Numbered from the stretch's first letter, positions 1 through 8,591 are shown. The stretch: 64,000 nucleotides of DNA from Streptomyces sp. AM 4-1-1 (GCF_029167625.1 NZ_CP119145.1:6324001-6388000); one strand, 5' to 3'. Numbers and translations are program-made. The notes: generated by a model from the letters alone, not told the origin.

Positions 1-237
1 GCGAACACGAACGACGGGCTCGCCTCCGCGCGGACCCGGGGGCGGGTCGGCGGGCGCCGGCCGAAGCTCACCGAGGACCAGGCCGCGCCCGCCCAACGGC
101 TCCACGGCGAGCGGGAGAAGACCGTCCAGCAGATCGCCGACATGTTCGACGTCCCCCGCTCCACGGTCTACGGGCACCTCGAACGCGAGACAGCCGTCCC
201 CCGTCAGCCGAAGAAGACCGCGGCCATGAAACCCTAG
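1..237 (+). CDS. Serine recombinase (resolvase/invertase), C-terminal fragment cut by window edge
   Basis: Reading frame 1 is open from the first base to a TAG at 235-237. It encodes about 78 residues that match the helix-turn-helix DNA-binding tail of Hin/resolvase-type serine recombinases: a 'GRPKLTEDQ'-like stretch (here GRRPKLTEDQA) is followed by a helix-turn-helix reading IADMFDVPRSTVYGHL. The catalytic N-terminal domain would lie to the left of the window, so I cannot tell whether the gene is complete. It sits beside a nuclease gene and a broken integrase, which fits a mobile-element edge. Confidence 0.75.
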   Translation, partial: ANTNDGLASARTRGRVGGRRPKLTEDQAAPAQRLHGEREKTVQQIADMFDVPRSTVYGHLERETAVPRQPKKTAAMKP

Positions 238-639
238 AAGTTACTCGTGGGTTACTTGTCGGTTGGTTCGGCGCTCGTTAACGGCACGCCTACACCGAGG
301 ACCCGCGTCGAGCCGAGCACGGGGCGGCGAGGCGGCCCGGCAGGAAGGTGTGGTCCGGGGCCGTTGCCAGTGGTCCGGCCGGACTGGGGCTTCACCACCG
401 CACTCTGAACAGCAGGAGGCACTCACCGATCGCGGTGAGGGCCTCCTGCTGTGCCACGGCGGACCTTCCCCCGGCCCCAGCGCCCGTGCGGCCGTTCTGC
501 GCGCTACCTGCGGTTTGTTGTACTGATCCAGCCAAACGGTCTCTTTGCGTCATCATCCGGTGACCTTGAGGCGCGGTACGAGGGATGCGGATACACAGGG
601 ATCGAATCGAGACCGAGGGTGATCCGGGGGCGGAAGAAC
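238..639. other. Intergenic stretch with one strong hairpin
   Basis: About 400 bases between the recombinase tail and the next plausible gene. Small frames here lack family resemblance or a convincing ribosome binding site. The only clear structure is the hairpin at 410-451, listed separately. Confidence 0.5.
410..451. terminator. Long inverted repeat, probable terminator or element-border structure
   Basis: An 11-base arm CAGCAGGAGGC (410-420) pairs with GCCTCCTGCTG (441-451). Inside it CTCACC pairs with GGTGAG, giving a long, nearly continuous stem. No T tract follows, as is usual in Streptomyces terminators. It is about 170 bases past the recombinase stop, so it could instead be a recombination-related structure. 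Confidence 0.5.
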
Positions 640-849
640 GTGTTGACGATCCATGTGGGAGTGCTGCTTGCCGTCATCGTCCTGCTGCGGTTACGTCGGC
701 GCACTCAGTCCCGGAGCCGGAACGACGAGAAGCTGACCGTGATCATCGTGCTCGCTCTCGGCGTCGTCATCGCTCCGACCCCTTTGGGTGAGGGCATCGG
801 CGACTTCCTGGGCCAGCTCGCCTCCGGCGTCACCGACTCCTCCCGCTGA
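640..849 (+). CDS. Small membrane protein beside the Mrr-like nuclease
   Basis: A GTG start at 640 gives a 69-residue product with a hydrophobic N-terminal segment (VGVLLAVIVLL), a basic loop rich in Arg, and a second hydrophobic segment (LTVIIVLALGVVIAP). Similar short two-segment membrane proteins are common next to transfer and replication genes of actinobacterial integrative elements. I cannot name a family with confidence. It is followed 16 bases later by the nuclease gene, so the two may be co-transcribed. The start is uncertain because the frame is open well upstream. Confidence 0.5.
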   Translation: MLTIHVGVLLAVIVLLRLRRRTQSRSRNDEKLTVIIVLALGVVIAPTPLGEGIGDFLGQLASGVTDSSR

Positions 850-865
850 AACCGGAGCGCGCCCG

Positions 866-1597
866 ATGGCCAACCGCCGCCCACCACCCCGCCGCCGACC
901 CGCGGCACGCCGCCCCGCACGCCGCAGCGCACCCCCGCGCCGCCGCCGCTCGCGCCGGCAGCAGCACCGCGACACCCAGCTGCTCCTGTTCGGGTTCGGT
1001 GCCGTCGCAGGCCTCGCGCTGGTCTGGGCGGTGGTCTCCTGGCTGCTGGTGAACTGGTGGGCGCTGGTCGTACTCGGGGCCCTCGCCGCTGTCGGCGGGA
1101 CGGTCTGGGGCCACCGGTACCGCCAGCAGCAGGCGTGGGACCGGGTACGGCAGCAGGCTCTGCGGTACGGGCTGTCGCAGCTGGATGCCCTGCACCACCG
1201 CGACTTCGAATACGCGGTCCGCGACCTGATGCTCCGCGACGGTTGCGCCGATGCCCGGCAGATCGGCGGGGCCGGGGACAACGGCGCGGACGTCCTGGCC
1301 ACCGACCCGCTGGGCCGGACCTGGGTCATCCAGTGCAAGCACCGCAAGGACGGCGACCGCGGCTCGGCCGTCGGCACCCCCGATCTCCAGCGCGTCAACG
1401 GCACCGCTCGCCAGCTCTACGGCGCCGACGTCGTCCTGGTCGTGACCAACGGCCGCTTCACCACCCGCTGCGCACCCTTGGCCCAGCAGCTGCACATGCA
1501 CCTCGCCGACAGGCGCACCCTCGCGACCTGGGCCAGCGGCGGGCGCCCGTTGTGGGAGCTCCTCCCGAAGATGCCACCGCCCCGCAAAGGTCGGTAG
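866..1597 (+). CDS. Membrane-anchored Mrr-like restriction endonuclease
   Basis: The 243-residue product has an Arg/Pro-rich N-terminus (about 1-35), two membrane segments (about 38-60 and 64-82) and a C-terminal Mrr_cat/endonuclease-NS domain. Visible active-site features are the conserved acidic residue in 'HRDFEYAVRDLM', the aspartate in 'NGADVLATD', and the QxK pair in 'WVIQCKH', which together make the PD-(D/E)xK core. Mrr-family enzymes cut modified DNA; the membrane-anchored actinobacterial versions are common in integrative elements but poorly characterised. The ATG at 866 starts the basic tail. Its location between a recombinase fragment and a broken integrase suggests cargo or part of a mobile element. 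Confidence 0.8.
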   Translation: MANRRPPPRRRPAARRPARRSAPPRRRRSRRQQHRDTQLLLFGFGAVAGLALVWAVVSWLLVNWWALVVLGALAAVGGTVWGHRYRQQQAWDRVRQQALRYGLSQLDALHHRDFEYAVRDLMLRDGCADARQIGGAGDNGADVLATDPLGRTWVIQCKHRKDGDRGSAVGTPDLQRVNGTARQLYGADVVLVVTNGRFTTRCAPLAQQLHMHLADRRTLATWASGGRPLWELLPKMPPPRKGR

Positions 1598-1743
1598 CCC
1601 GTGCGGCAGTCGACGAAGCGGTGATGGGGCGGTCGGCCTGCAGTGGCCGACGAGAACAGCAGACGGTGCTGGGTCGGCTCAGGCCGCCCAGCTGACGATC
1701 GCTCTGGGGTGATAGGCCGGATGGAACCATGAACTTGGCCTGA

Positions 1744-2861
1744 TATGAACCCATTCATTCCATTGATCACCCTTGTAAGGGCACGTCGAAGGAAGTAAAG
1801 GCGGAGATACCCCGTATCGAAAACGAGCGGGATACGGGAAGCTTCGTTGCCCCCAACAAGCTGACAGTCGGGAAATGGCTCGACATGTGGCTTGAGGAGA
1901 AGAACGAGGATCTGGAGCCGACCACCATCTACAACTATCGGGTAAGCCTCGACAGGTGCCGTCCGCGACTCGGTCACATTCGGTTGCAGGACTTGACCGA
2001 AGGAGACGTAGAAGCGTGGATGCTGTGGTATCTCAAGAGTGACGCATTCGTGGTGAGCGTGCCGGAACTCCGCTCAGCGTGACATCCGTGTACATAACGC
2101 TTGCTCGGCTCAAAGACGCTTTGAACCGAGCCGTCACGAAAAGGCTTGTCACTATGAACGTAGCAGCGAATCTGCATATCCCGCGCAAGGCGCGCAAAAC
2201 GGAGCGGAAGGCCAAGGAAGTAGTTCCACCGTGGGATGTTGCCGAAGTCCAGCAGTTCGTTGAGGCAATGCAGTCGGATCGGCTCGATGCTCCGCTGCCG
2301 CTCTCGCTCATGGGCCTCCGTCCGGCAGGAGTCTGCGGAATGCGCTGGGAGGATATCGACCTGGAGAACGAAACCCTCCTGATCGCCAACACCCGAACAA
2401 TGATGGGAATCTGATCGTGGCGGAGAAGGACACCAAGTCAGATGGTGAGTGAAAGAGCACTCCCGTTGCCCACGATGGTGGCCACCGCTCTCCGGTGGTT
2501 CAAGGCGATTCAGGCGGCCGAGAGGCTGGCGCTGGGTGCGGACTACGTCGACTCCTGCCATATGGCCGTGAACGAAATCGGGGCAGTCCTCACCACCAAG
2601 CAACTCCGCACACGGGCATATCTGCTCATGACGATTGTGTTGCTGCGTCGAGTGCGTCTCCATGACGCACGTGCGTCATGCTTCACTTATCTCGCTGACA
2701 ACGGGGTGAAGGATCACATCTTGGCTCGATGGGCGGGACACACTAACGTCAAGACCACCAAGAAGTGGTACGTCAAGCCGAACGTCGAAGACCTGCGGGG
2801 GGCCGCTCAGACTTGGAGTGGTCTCGTCATGGCAGAGGGCGGGGTGCGTGAGAAATTGTGA
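1744..2861 (+). pseudogene. Tyrosine site-specific integrase, disrupted by several frameshifts
   Basis: The coding sequence of a phage/AICE-type tyrosine integrase can be followed in pieces. An N-terminal SAM-like core-binding part (about 1789-2082, containing 'LTVGKWLDMWLEE' and 'EPTTIYNYRVSLDR') ends in a stop. The sequence continues in another frame (2079-2414, containing Arg I in 'GLRPAGVCGMRWEDID'). It then passes through a third frame near 2409-2456 and resumes at 2442-2861. That last part has the H-x-x-R box 'HDARAS', 'WAGHTNVKTTKKW' and the nucleophilic Tyr in 'KWYVKP'. At least three frameshifts separate the pieces, so it should be inactive. GC content is lower than in neighbouring genes. 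No tRNA or attachment site is visible nearby. Confidence 0.85.
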
Positions 2862-2881
2862 GATGTGGGAGCGTGAGACGC

Positions 2882-4219
2882 GTGAGTGACACAGAGACGC
2901 AGACGATGAAGTACCAGGTAGACGGGCCCGAAGGCGCCCCCTGGCTGGTCCTTGGACCCTCCCTCGGTACCACATGGCACATGTGGGACCGCCAGGTCCC
3001 CGAGCTGTCCCAGCACTGGCGGGTCCTCCGCTTCGACCTGCCCGGCCACGGCGGCGCCCCCGCCCACCCCGCCGGGTCCGTCGCGGCTCTCGGCGACCGG
3101 CTGATCGCCACGCTCGACGGCCTCGGCATCCAGCGGTTCGGGTACCTGGGCTGCTCCATCGGTGGCGCGATCGGTGCCGACCTGGCCCTCCGCCACCCCC
3201 ACCGGCTCGCCTCGCTGGCCCTGGTGGCCACCTCGCCCCGGTTCGCCACCGCCGACGAGTTCCTCGGGCGGGCCGCGACCGTCCGGGCCAACGGGATGGA
3301 ACCGATGGCCCGCGCCGCCCCCGAGCGCTGGTTCACGCCCGGCTTCGCCGCCGCCCAGCCGGCCATCGTCGAATGGGCCGTCCAGATGGTCCGGACCACC
3401 GACCCGGGCTGTTACATCGCCGCGTGCGAAGCGCTCGCCGCCTTCGACATCCGCACCGAACTCGCCCGCGTGAGCCCGCCCACCCTGGTGCTGGTCGGCG
3501 CCGAGGACCAGGTCACCGGGCCCGGCGATGCCCGCACCCTCGTCGCGGGCATCCCTGACGCGCGGCTGGCCCTGGTGCCCGGCGCGGGACATCTGGCCCC
3601 CGTCGAACAGCCGGCCGCCGTCACGGACCTGCTGCTCACCCACTTCTCCGCCGCCTGGCAGGCCACCCCGACGGCCGTCCCGGCGCCGCCCTCCCTCCCC
3701 TCGCCGCCCGTCCTCCCTGCGCCGCCCGTCGCCCCGGTACCCCCCGCGCCCCCGGCCCCCGGAATCGTCGCCCCGGTGGCGCCGGTCGAGGAGATCACGT
3801 CCGCCGCCGACCGGCCCTCCACGGTGGAACCGGGCCGCCCGGACCCGTACGAGAGCGGTACGCGGGTGCGCCGCGAGGTGCTCGGCGACAACTGGGCGGA
3901 CCGGGCCGACACCACCCCGGACGACTTCACCGGCGACTACCAGGACCTCGTCACCCGCTACGCCTGGGGAGAGGTCTGGGCGCGTGACGGGCTGGACCGC
4001 CGCACCCGCAGTTGTGTGACCCTGACCGCGCTGGTGGCGTCCGGTCATCTGGACGACCTGGCCACGCACGTCCGCGCCGCGCTCCGCAACGGGCTCAGCC
4101 CCGACGAGATCAAGGAAGTCCTTCTCCAGACCGCCGTGTACTGCGGCATCGCGGCGGCCGGCGCCGCGTTCGGGATCGCCCGGACAGTGATCCAGGAGGA
4201 AACCGCGCCGGATGCGTAG
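2882..4219 (+). CDS. pcaL: 3-oxoadipate enol-lactonase / 4-carboxymuconolactone decarboxylase fusion (PcaL type)
   Basis: The 445-residue product joins two enzymes of protocatechuate degradation. The N-terminal alpha/beta-hydrolase (about 1-258) has its nucleophile Ser92 in 'GCSIGG', an acid in 'GAEDQV' and a His in 'GAGHLAP', as in PcaD. A Pro/Ala-rich linker (about 262-316) leads to a C-terminal carboxymuconolactone decarboxylase domain (about 320-445) with the helical core 'RRTRSCVTLTALVASGHLDD', as in PcaC. GTG 2882 fits the family N-terminus better than the upstream ATG. No other pca genes are nearby, so this copy sits outside a beta-ketoadipate operon and might act on another enol-lactone. 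Confidence 0.85.
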   Translation: MSDTETQTMKYQVDGPEGAPWLVLGPSLGTTWHMWDRQVPELSQHWRVLRFDLPGHGGAPAHPAGSVAALGDRLIATLDGLGIQRFGYLGCSIGGAIGADLALRHPHRLASLALVATSPRFATADEFLGRAATVRANGMEPMARAAPERWFTPGFAAAQPAIVEWAVQMVRTTDPGCYIAACEALAAFDIRTELARVSPPTLVLVGAEDQVTGPGDARTLVAGIPDARLALVPGAGHLAPVEQPAAVTDLLLTHFSAAWQATPTAVPAPPSLPSPPVLPAPPVAPVPPAPPAPGIVAPVAPVEEITSAADRPSTVEPGRPDPYESGTRVRREVLGDNWADRADTTPDDFTGDYQDLVTRYAWGEVWARDGLDRRTRSCVTLTALVASGHLDDLATHVRAALRNGLSPDEIKEVLLQTAVYCGIAAAGAAFGIARTVIQEETAPDA

Positions 4220-4232
4220 CAGGATGGAACAC

Positions 4233-4925
4233 ATGAACGCAGTCCACGACGGTTCACCCACCGGGCCCGGGGCGCCCTCCGCGCCCACGGGCCTCACGCT
4301 CACGAAGAAGAAGCACTCCTGCGTCCGTCTGGCCAAGGACGGACGCGTCCTCGTCATCGACCCGGGCGGGTTCTCCGAGGAGGACGCCGCGGTCGGCGCC
4401 GACGCGATCCTGGTGACGCACGAGCACGCCGACCACTTCGACGAGGGCCGGCTGCGCGCGGGCCTGGAGGCGTCTGCGGCCACCGAGATCTGGACCCTGC
4501 GCAGCGTCGCCGAACGGCTCTCGGCGGCTTTCCCCGGCCGGGTCCACACCGTCGGCCACGGCGACGCGTTCTCCGTCGCCGGATTCGACGTACAGGTGCA
4601 CGGCGAACTGCACGCGGTGATCCACCCGGACATTCCCCGGATCACCAACATCGGTTTCCTGGTGGACGGTTCGGTGTTCCACCCGGGTGACGCGCTGACC
4701 GTCCCCGACCGGGCCGTGGACACGCTGATGCTGCCCGTCATGGCCCCCTGGAACAAGATCTCGGAGGTCATCGACTACGTGCGCGAGGTCCGGCCGCGAC
4801 GCGCCATCGACATCCACGACGCCCTGCTCACCGACCTCGCCCGTCCCCTCTACGACGCCCAGATCGGCAAGCTCGGCGGCGCCGGCCACGGGCGGCTGGA
4901 CCCGGGGGACTCGACCGGCCTCTGA
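4233..4925 (+). CDS. MBL-fold metal-dependent hydrolase
   Basis: A 230-residue beta-lactamase-fold protein. The metal-binding motif is 'THEHADHFDEG', further histidines lie in 'HAVIHPD', and 'FHPGDALTVP' supplies the bridging Asp. The overall pattern is like UlaG-type/L-ascorbate-6-P lactonase relatives common in actinobacteria, but the substrate cannot be read from the sequence. ATG 4233 has AGGA eight bases upstream; ATGs at 4212 and 4224 are in frame but less well spaced. It is 13 bases past the PcaL gene and probably co-transcribed. Confidence 0.8.
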   Translation: MNAVHDGSPTGPGAPSAPTGLTLTKKKHSCVRLAKDGRVLVIDPGGFSEEDAAVGADAILVTHEHADHFDEGRLRAGLEASAATEIWTLRSVAERLSAAFPGRVHTVGHGDAFSVAGFDVQVHGELHAVIHPDIPRITNIGFLVDGSVFHPGDALTVPDRAVDTLMLPVMAPWNKISEVIDYVREVRPRRAIDIHDALLTDLARPLYDAQIGKLGGAGHGRLDPGDSTGL

Positions 4926-4982
4926 CCGGCGGGGGCGGTGGCCGGAGACCGGCTGTCAGTGGGAGCCGCTAGGTTGGGAGCC

Positions 4983-5762
4983 ATGCGCATCGCCACCTGG
5001 AACGTCAATTCGATCACCGCCCGGCTTCCGAGGCTGCTGGCCTGGCTGGAGCGCACCGGCACGGACGTGCTGTGCGTTCAGGAGACCAAGTGCACGGCCG
5101 AACAGTTCCCGGCCGACCGGCTGCGCGAGCTGGGCTACGAGTCCGCGGTCAACGCCACGGGCCGGTGGAACGGCGTGGCACTGCTGTCCCGGGTCGGCCT
5201 CACCGATGTCGTCACCGGCCTGCCCGACGGGCCCGACTACGACGGGATCGAGGAGCCTCGGGCCATCTCGGCGACCTGCGGCCCGGTCCGGGTCTGGTCG
5301 GTGTACGTGCCGAACGGCCGTGAGGTCGAGCACGAGCACTACGCGTACAAGCTGCGCTGGCTGGCGGCCCTCCAGAAGGCCGTCGCCGTGGACGCGGCCG
5401 GTGCGTCGCCGTTCGCGGTGCTCGGTGACTTCAATGTCGCGCCGACCGACGAGGACGTGTGGGACCCGGCCCTGTTCGAGGGTGCCACCCATGTCACCCC
5501 CGCCGAGCGCGCCGCCCTCGCGACCCTCCGCGCGGAGGGACTGGCGGACGTGGTGCCGCGTCCGCTCAAGTACGACCACCCGTACACCTTCTGGGACTAC
5601 CGCGAGCTGCGTTTCCCGAAGAACAGGGGCATGCGGATCGACCTGGTCTACGGCAACGCCCCGTTCACGGGGGCGGTCAAGGACAGCTTCGTGGACCGCG
5701 AGGAGCGCAAGGGCAAGGGCGCCTCGGACCACGCTCCGGTCGTCGTCGACCTGGAACTCTGA
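4983..5762 (+). CDS. xth: Exodeoxyribonuclease III (AP endonuclease family)
   Basis: A 259-residue member of the ExoIII/EEP family that nicks abasic sites and trims 3' ends during base excision repair. It begins MRIATWNVNSI with the conserved Asn. 'CVQETKC' carries the metal-binding Glu, 'GDFNVAPTDEDVWD' the catalytic Asp/Asn, and 'KGASDHAPVVVDL' the C-terminal Asp-His pair. Length is typical. It runs in the same direction as the MBL hydrolase and is convergent with csbD; the shared terminator is at 5787-5828. Confidence 0.93.
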   Translation: MRIATWNVNSITARLPRLLAWLERTGTDVLCVQETKCTAEQFPADRLRELGYESAVNATGRWNGVALLSRVGLTDVVTGLPDGPDYDGIEEPRAISATCGPVRVWSVYVPNGREVEHEHYAYKLRWLAALQKAVAVDAAGASPFAVLGDFNVAPTDEDVWDPALFEGATHVTPAERAALATLRAEGLADVVPRPLKYDHPYTFWDYRELRFPKNRGMRIDLVYGNAPFTGAVKDSFVDREERKGKGASDHAPVVVDLEL

Positions 5763-5786
5763 TCCCGGGCCGCCGAACGGGTGAGC

Positions 5787-5828
5787 GGGCGGGGACGGGC
5801 GCCCCCGGAGGGCCGCCCGTCCCCGCCC
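5787..5828. terminator. Bidirectional hairpin terminator between xth and csbD
   Basis: Perfect 15-base arms (5787-5801 and 5814-5828, core GGGCGGGGACGGGCG) with a 12-base loop, lying between two convergent genes. It has the T-less form usual for Streptomyces terminators. Confidence 0.85.
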
Positions 5829-5834
5829 GTGGAC

Positions 5835-6029
5835 TCAGGAGTCGTCGCGGTTCTTCAGCGAGTCCTTGACGCCCTCGACGCGGCCCTTGGCGTCGTCCGC
5901 GGCTCCCTTGGCCTTGGACTTGGCCTGGTCGGTCCGGCCCTCGGACTTGAGCCGGTCGTTGCCCGTCGCCTTCCCGGCCGCCTCCTTCGCCTTGCCCTTG
6001 ATCTTGTCCATGGCGCTTTCCTCACCCAT
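5835..6029 (-). CDS. CsbD family stress protein
   Basis: A 64-residue, highly charged, helix-forming protein with the CsbD signature (DKIKGKAKEAAGKATGND, then a Lys/Ala-rich repeat). CsbD proteins are general-stress genes, SigB-controlled in Bacillus; their biochemical role is unknown. The start at 6029 is preceded by TAGGAG with good spacing; an internal ATG at 6011 is less likely. An AT-rich palindromic island lies about 40-60 bases upstream (6066-6092). Confidence 0.9.
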   Translation of the reverse strand: MGEESAMDKIKGKAKEAAGKATGNDRLKSEGRTDQAKSKAKGAADDAKGRVEGVKDSLKNRDDS

Positions 6030-6065
6030 GCCGAGCTCCTAGCTCTCATTGCGGCGAATGAACCC

Positions 6066-6092
6066 TGTCAATATATGACAATACGCATATAT
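6066..6092 (-). promoter_or_regulatory. AT-rich overlapping palindromes upstream of csbD
   Basis: TGTCA-ATATA-TGACA (6066-6080) overlaps a second inverted repeat, ATATATG (6071-6077) with CATATAT (6086-6092). This is a conspicuous AT island in GC-rich DNA. The minus strand also contains TTGACA (6066-6071), though I see no good -10 at the proper distance. It is a likely regulator site or promoter for csbD. Confidence 0.5.
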
Positions 6093-6357
6093 GGATCGGT
6101 GGGGTGTGGGGTCGGACCCGGGCGTACCGGCGAAGCGCGCGCAACCGGGTTCCGGCCCGCCCCCGCCTCCACCCCGGTGCCGGGCAGGTGCGGCGCGGGA
6201 TCGGCCCCCGGTGCGATGCGGGGCCGGCCGCTCCCTGCCCTGCCGCGGGCCGGACCCGTCCGGCTCCGGCGTCCTTGAGGCCGGTGCGGTGCGACACGGG
6301 GGTTCGCGACGGGTGCCCTGTGGTGTGCGCACCGGAGAGGATGCGACCCTGAGTGGC
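6093..6357. other. Intergenic DNA between csbD and the DUF6278 gene
   Basis: About 265 GC-rich bases in a divergent intergenic region. I see no further gene, and no recognisable promoter boxes for the rightward gene. Confidence 0.5.
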
Positions 6358-6798
6358 ATGCACATCCCTTTCCTGGACAACTGGCGTAAGCGGCACGACG
6401 GTACGCGTGGCGCGGCGCTCGCCGCCGCCGTCGAAGCGGACCCCGAGGGCGTCGTCGAACTGCTCTCCGAATGTGAACTGCTCCGGGTGCGGGCGGCGCA
6501 GCGCGGACTCGAACTCGACGACACACCGGCCTCGTTGACGGCGTTGGACCAGCTGCCGCCGAGCTGGCGCGAGGACCCCGAGGAACTGCCGTGGCTCGGC
6601 AACGACGCGGGCCTCTATCTCGGCACGATTCTGGTCCGTACGGTCCCGGGCGCTGTCTGGCACATCTGGCCGAGCGGTCAGCCCGTGGTGCGGCTCGTCT
6701 CCGGCCGGGAGATCGACGTCGTCGAGGCCGGTCTCGACTGGGCGATGTCGGGCAGCCCCGAGCTGTCCCAGGTCTACGCGGAGTCGGCCGAAGGATGA
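6358..6798 (+). CDS. DUF6278-like conserved actinobacterial protein
   Basis: A 146-residue soluble protein beginning MHIPFLDNWRKRHDG, with a helical Ala/Glu/Leu-rich N-terminal half and a C-terminal half containing 'GLYLGTILVRTVPGAVWHIWPSGQPVVRL'. The arrangement resembles DUF6278 proteins found widely in Streptomyces. The function is unknown and there are no catalytic motifs or membrane segments. ATG 6358 is chosen because similarity-like composition begins there; the open frame extends further upstream without RBS support. Confidence 0.65.
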   Translation: MHIPFLDNWRKRHDGTRGAALAAAVEADPEGVVELLSECELLRVRAAQRGLELDDTPASLTALDQLPPSWREDPEELPWLGNDAGLYLGTILVRTVPGAVWHIWPSGQPVVRLVSGREIDVVEAGLDWAMSGSPELSQVYAESAEG

Positions 6799-6921
6799 CC
6801 CAGGTGCCTCGCCCAGATTAAATGCCTTATGCCCCATTTGTGCGTGTCGAGCGTGAAGTCCCTTTCCCGGCTGGATAGTTTGCGCTGACCTCGACACAGC
6901 TGAGAGTGGGTAGGGCAGCGT

Positions 6922-7665
6922 ATGGCCGTCGATCCGTTGATCGAGCTGCGGGACGTCAACAAGTTCTACGGCGAGTTGCACGTACTGCGGGACATCGATC
7001 TCACCGTCGGGCGCGGGGAGGTGGTGGTCGTCATCGGCCCGTCGGGCTCGGGCAAGTCGACGCTCTGCCGCACGGTCAACAGACTTGAGACGATCGAGTC
7101 CGGCCGCATCACCATCGACGGAAGACCACTCCCCGAGGAGGGCAAGGGGCTCGCCCGGCTCAGGGCCGAAGTGGGCATGGTCTTCCAGTCGTTCAACCTG
7201 TTCGCGCACAAGACGGTGCTGGCCAACGTCTCGCTCGCCCAGCTCAAGGTCCGCAAACGGAAGAAGGACGCGGCGGACCGGCGCTCCCGGGAACTCCTGG
7301 AGCGGGTCGGGCTGGCCCAGCACGCGGACAAGTTCCCCGCCCAGCTCTCCGGCGGCCAGCAGCAGCGGGTGGCCATCGCCCGCGCCCTCGCCATGGACCC
7401 GAAGGCCCTCCTCTTCGACGAGCCCACGTCGGCGCTCGACCCCGAGATGATCAACGAGGTGCTGGAGGTGATGCGGCAGCTCGCCCGGGACGGCATGACG
7501 ATGGTCGTCGTCACCCACGAGATGGGCTTCGCCCGGTCCGCCGCCAACCGGGTCGTCTTCATGTCCGACGGCCGGATCGTCGAGGACCGCACCCCGGAGG
7601 AGTTCTTCACCGCCCCGGAGAGCGACCGGGCCAAGGACTTCCTGTCCAAGATCCTCAAGCACTGA
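6922..7665 (+). CDS. gluA: Glutamate-type amino acid ABC transporter, ATPase subunit
   Basis: A 247-residue ABC ATPase of the polar amino acid uptake class. Walker A is GPSGSGKST (about 34-42), the Q-loop is in 'VFQSFNLF', the signature is LSGGQQQR, Walker B is LLFDEPTS and the H-loop is in 'VVTHEM'. It heads a four-gene operon (ATPase, binding lipoprotein, two permeases) in the gluABCD order known from Corynebacterium and Streptomyces. The family is known to energise glutamate uptake; specificity here is inferred from gene order and permease similarity. It could be a paralogue of the main glu operon, because recA/recX are not next to it. Confidence 0.9.
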   Translation: MAVDPLIELRDVNKFYGELHVLRDIDLTVGRGEVVVVIGPSGSGKSTLCRTVNRLETIESGRITIDGRPLPEEGKGLARLRAEVGMVFQSFNLFAHKTVLANVSLAQLKVRKRKKDAADRRSRELLERVGLAQHADKFPAQLSGGQQQRVAIARALAMDPKALLFDEPTSALDPEMINEVLEVMRQLARDGMTMVVVTHEMGFARSAANRVVFMSDGRIVEDRTPEEFFTAPESDRAKDFLSKILKH

Positions 7666-7676
7666 CGGGAGGTCCC

Positions 7677-8591
7677 GTGTCACGTACGAGAAGAGTCCTG
7701 GGCGCGCTCCTGTGCCTGCTGACGACCGCGCTCGCGGCGGGCTGCGGCAAGGACGGCAGCCCGCCCGTGAAGGGCCCGAAGACCGACCAACTGCCGCGCT
7801 ACCGGGTCGACACCGGATTCCGGCTTCCGGACTCGCCGACCTGGCGCACGGCGCGCGGCCGTGGTCACCTGGTCGTCGGCGCCAAGGAGGACCAGCCCTA
7901 CCTCGGCGAGAAGGACCCGGCCGGTGGCGGCTACTCCGGATTCGACATCGAGATCGCCAGGATGATGGCGGCCTCGCTCGGCTTCGGGCCGGGGAGCGTA
8001 CGGTTCAGGACCATCGCGTCGGCCAACCGCGAGACCGCGCTCCAGAACGGCCAGATCGACTACTACGTCGGCACCTACACCGTCAACGCCCTGCGCAAGA
8101 AGCTCGTCGGTTTCGCCGGACCCTACTACCTCGCGGGCCAGGGGCTGTTGGTACGCACGGACGAGAACGACATCAAGGGCCCGCAGGACCTGGCGGGCAG
8201 GACGGTCTGCTCGGCCGCCGGATCGACCCCGTACCAGCGCATCGCGGCCGACTACCCCAAGGCCCGCCTCGTCTCCTACGACACGTACTCGATCTGCGTG
8301 GACAACCTGCTCACCTACCAGGTCGACGCCGTCACCACCGACGACGCCATCCTGCTCGGCTTCGCCGCCAAGGCGCCCGACGAGATGAAGGTGGTCGGCA
8401 AACCGTTCTCCCAGGAGCCGTACGGCATCGGCGTCCCACGCGGTGACGACGCACTGCGGTTCGCCCTCGACGACGCACTCGCCGCCCATGAGAGGAACGG
8501 CGACTGGCGGCGGGCCTTCAAGGCCACCCTGGGGCTCTCCGGAGCGCCCGTCCCCAGGCCGCCGCACATCGACCGCTACCCGGCGAACTGA
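7677..8591 (+). CDS. gluB: Glutamate-type ABC transporter, substrate-binding lipoprotein
   Basis: A 304-residue extracytoplasmic solute-binding protein (SBP_bac_3). The signal peptide ends in a lipobox with Cys23 (ALAAGC). The ligand-binding fold shows 'GFDIEIARMMA', 'GQIDYYVGTYTVNALRKK' and 'YQVDAVTTDDAIL'. GTG 7677 lies 11 bases after gluA and behind GGGAGG. It would capture an acidic amino acid outside the membrane and deliver it to the gluC/gluD permeases. Confidence 0.88.
   Translation: MSRTRRVLGALLCLLTTALAAGCGKDGSPPVKGPKTDQLPRYRVDTGFRLPDSPTWRTARGRGHLVVGAKEDQPYLGEKDPAGGGYSGFDIEIARMMAASLGFGPGSVRFRTIASANRETALQNGQIDYYVGTYTVNALRKKLVGFAGPYYLAGQGLLVRTDENDIKGPQDLAGRTVCSAAGSTPYQRIAADYPKARLVSYDTYSICVDNLLTYQVDAVTTDDAILLGFAAKAPDEMKVVGKPFSQEPYGIGVPRGDDALRFALDDALAAHERNGDWRRAFKATLGLSGAPVPRPPHIDRYPAN

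Noticed and set aside
241..563. Several short reading frames near the left edge
   Set aside because: They overlap each other, cross a strong hairpin, and have no ribosome binding site or family resemblance.
1744..2861. A functional integrase produced by programmed frameshifting
   Set aside because: Several separate shifts and an intervening stop are spread along the gene with no slippery-site structure; simple decay explains them better.
2807..4771. A 654-residue minus-strand reading frame
   Set aside because: Gly/Arg-rich antisense shadow of the PcaL and MBL genes, which have clear domains on the plus strand.
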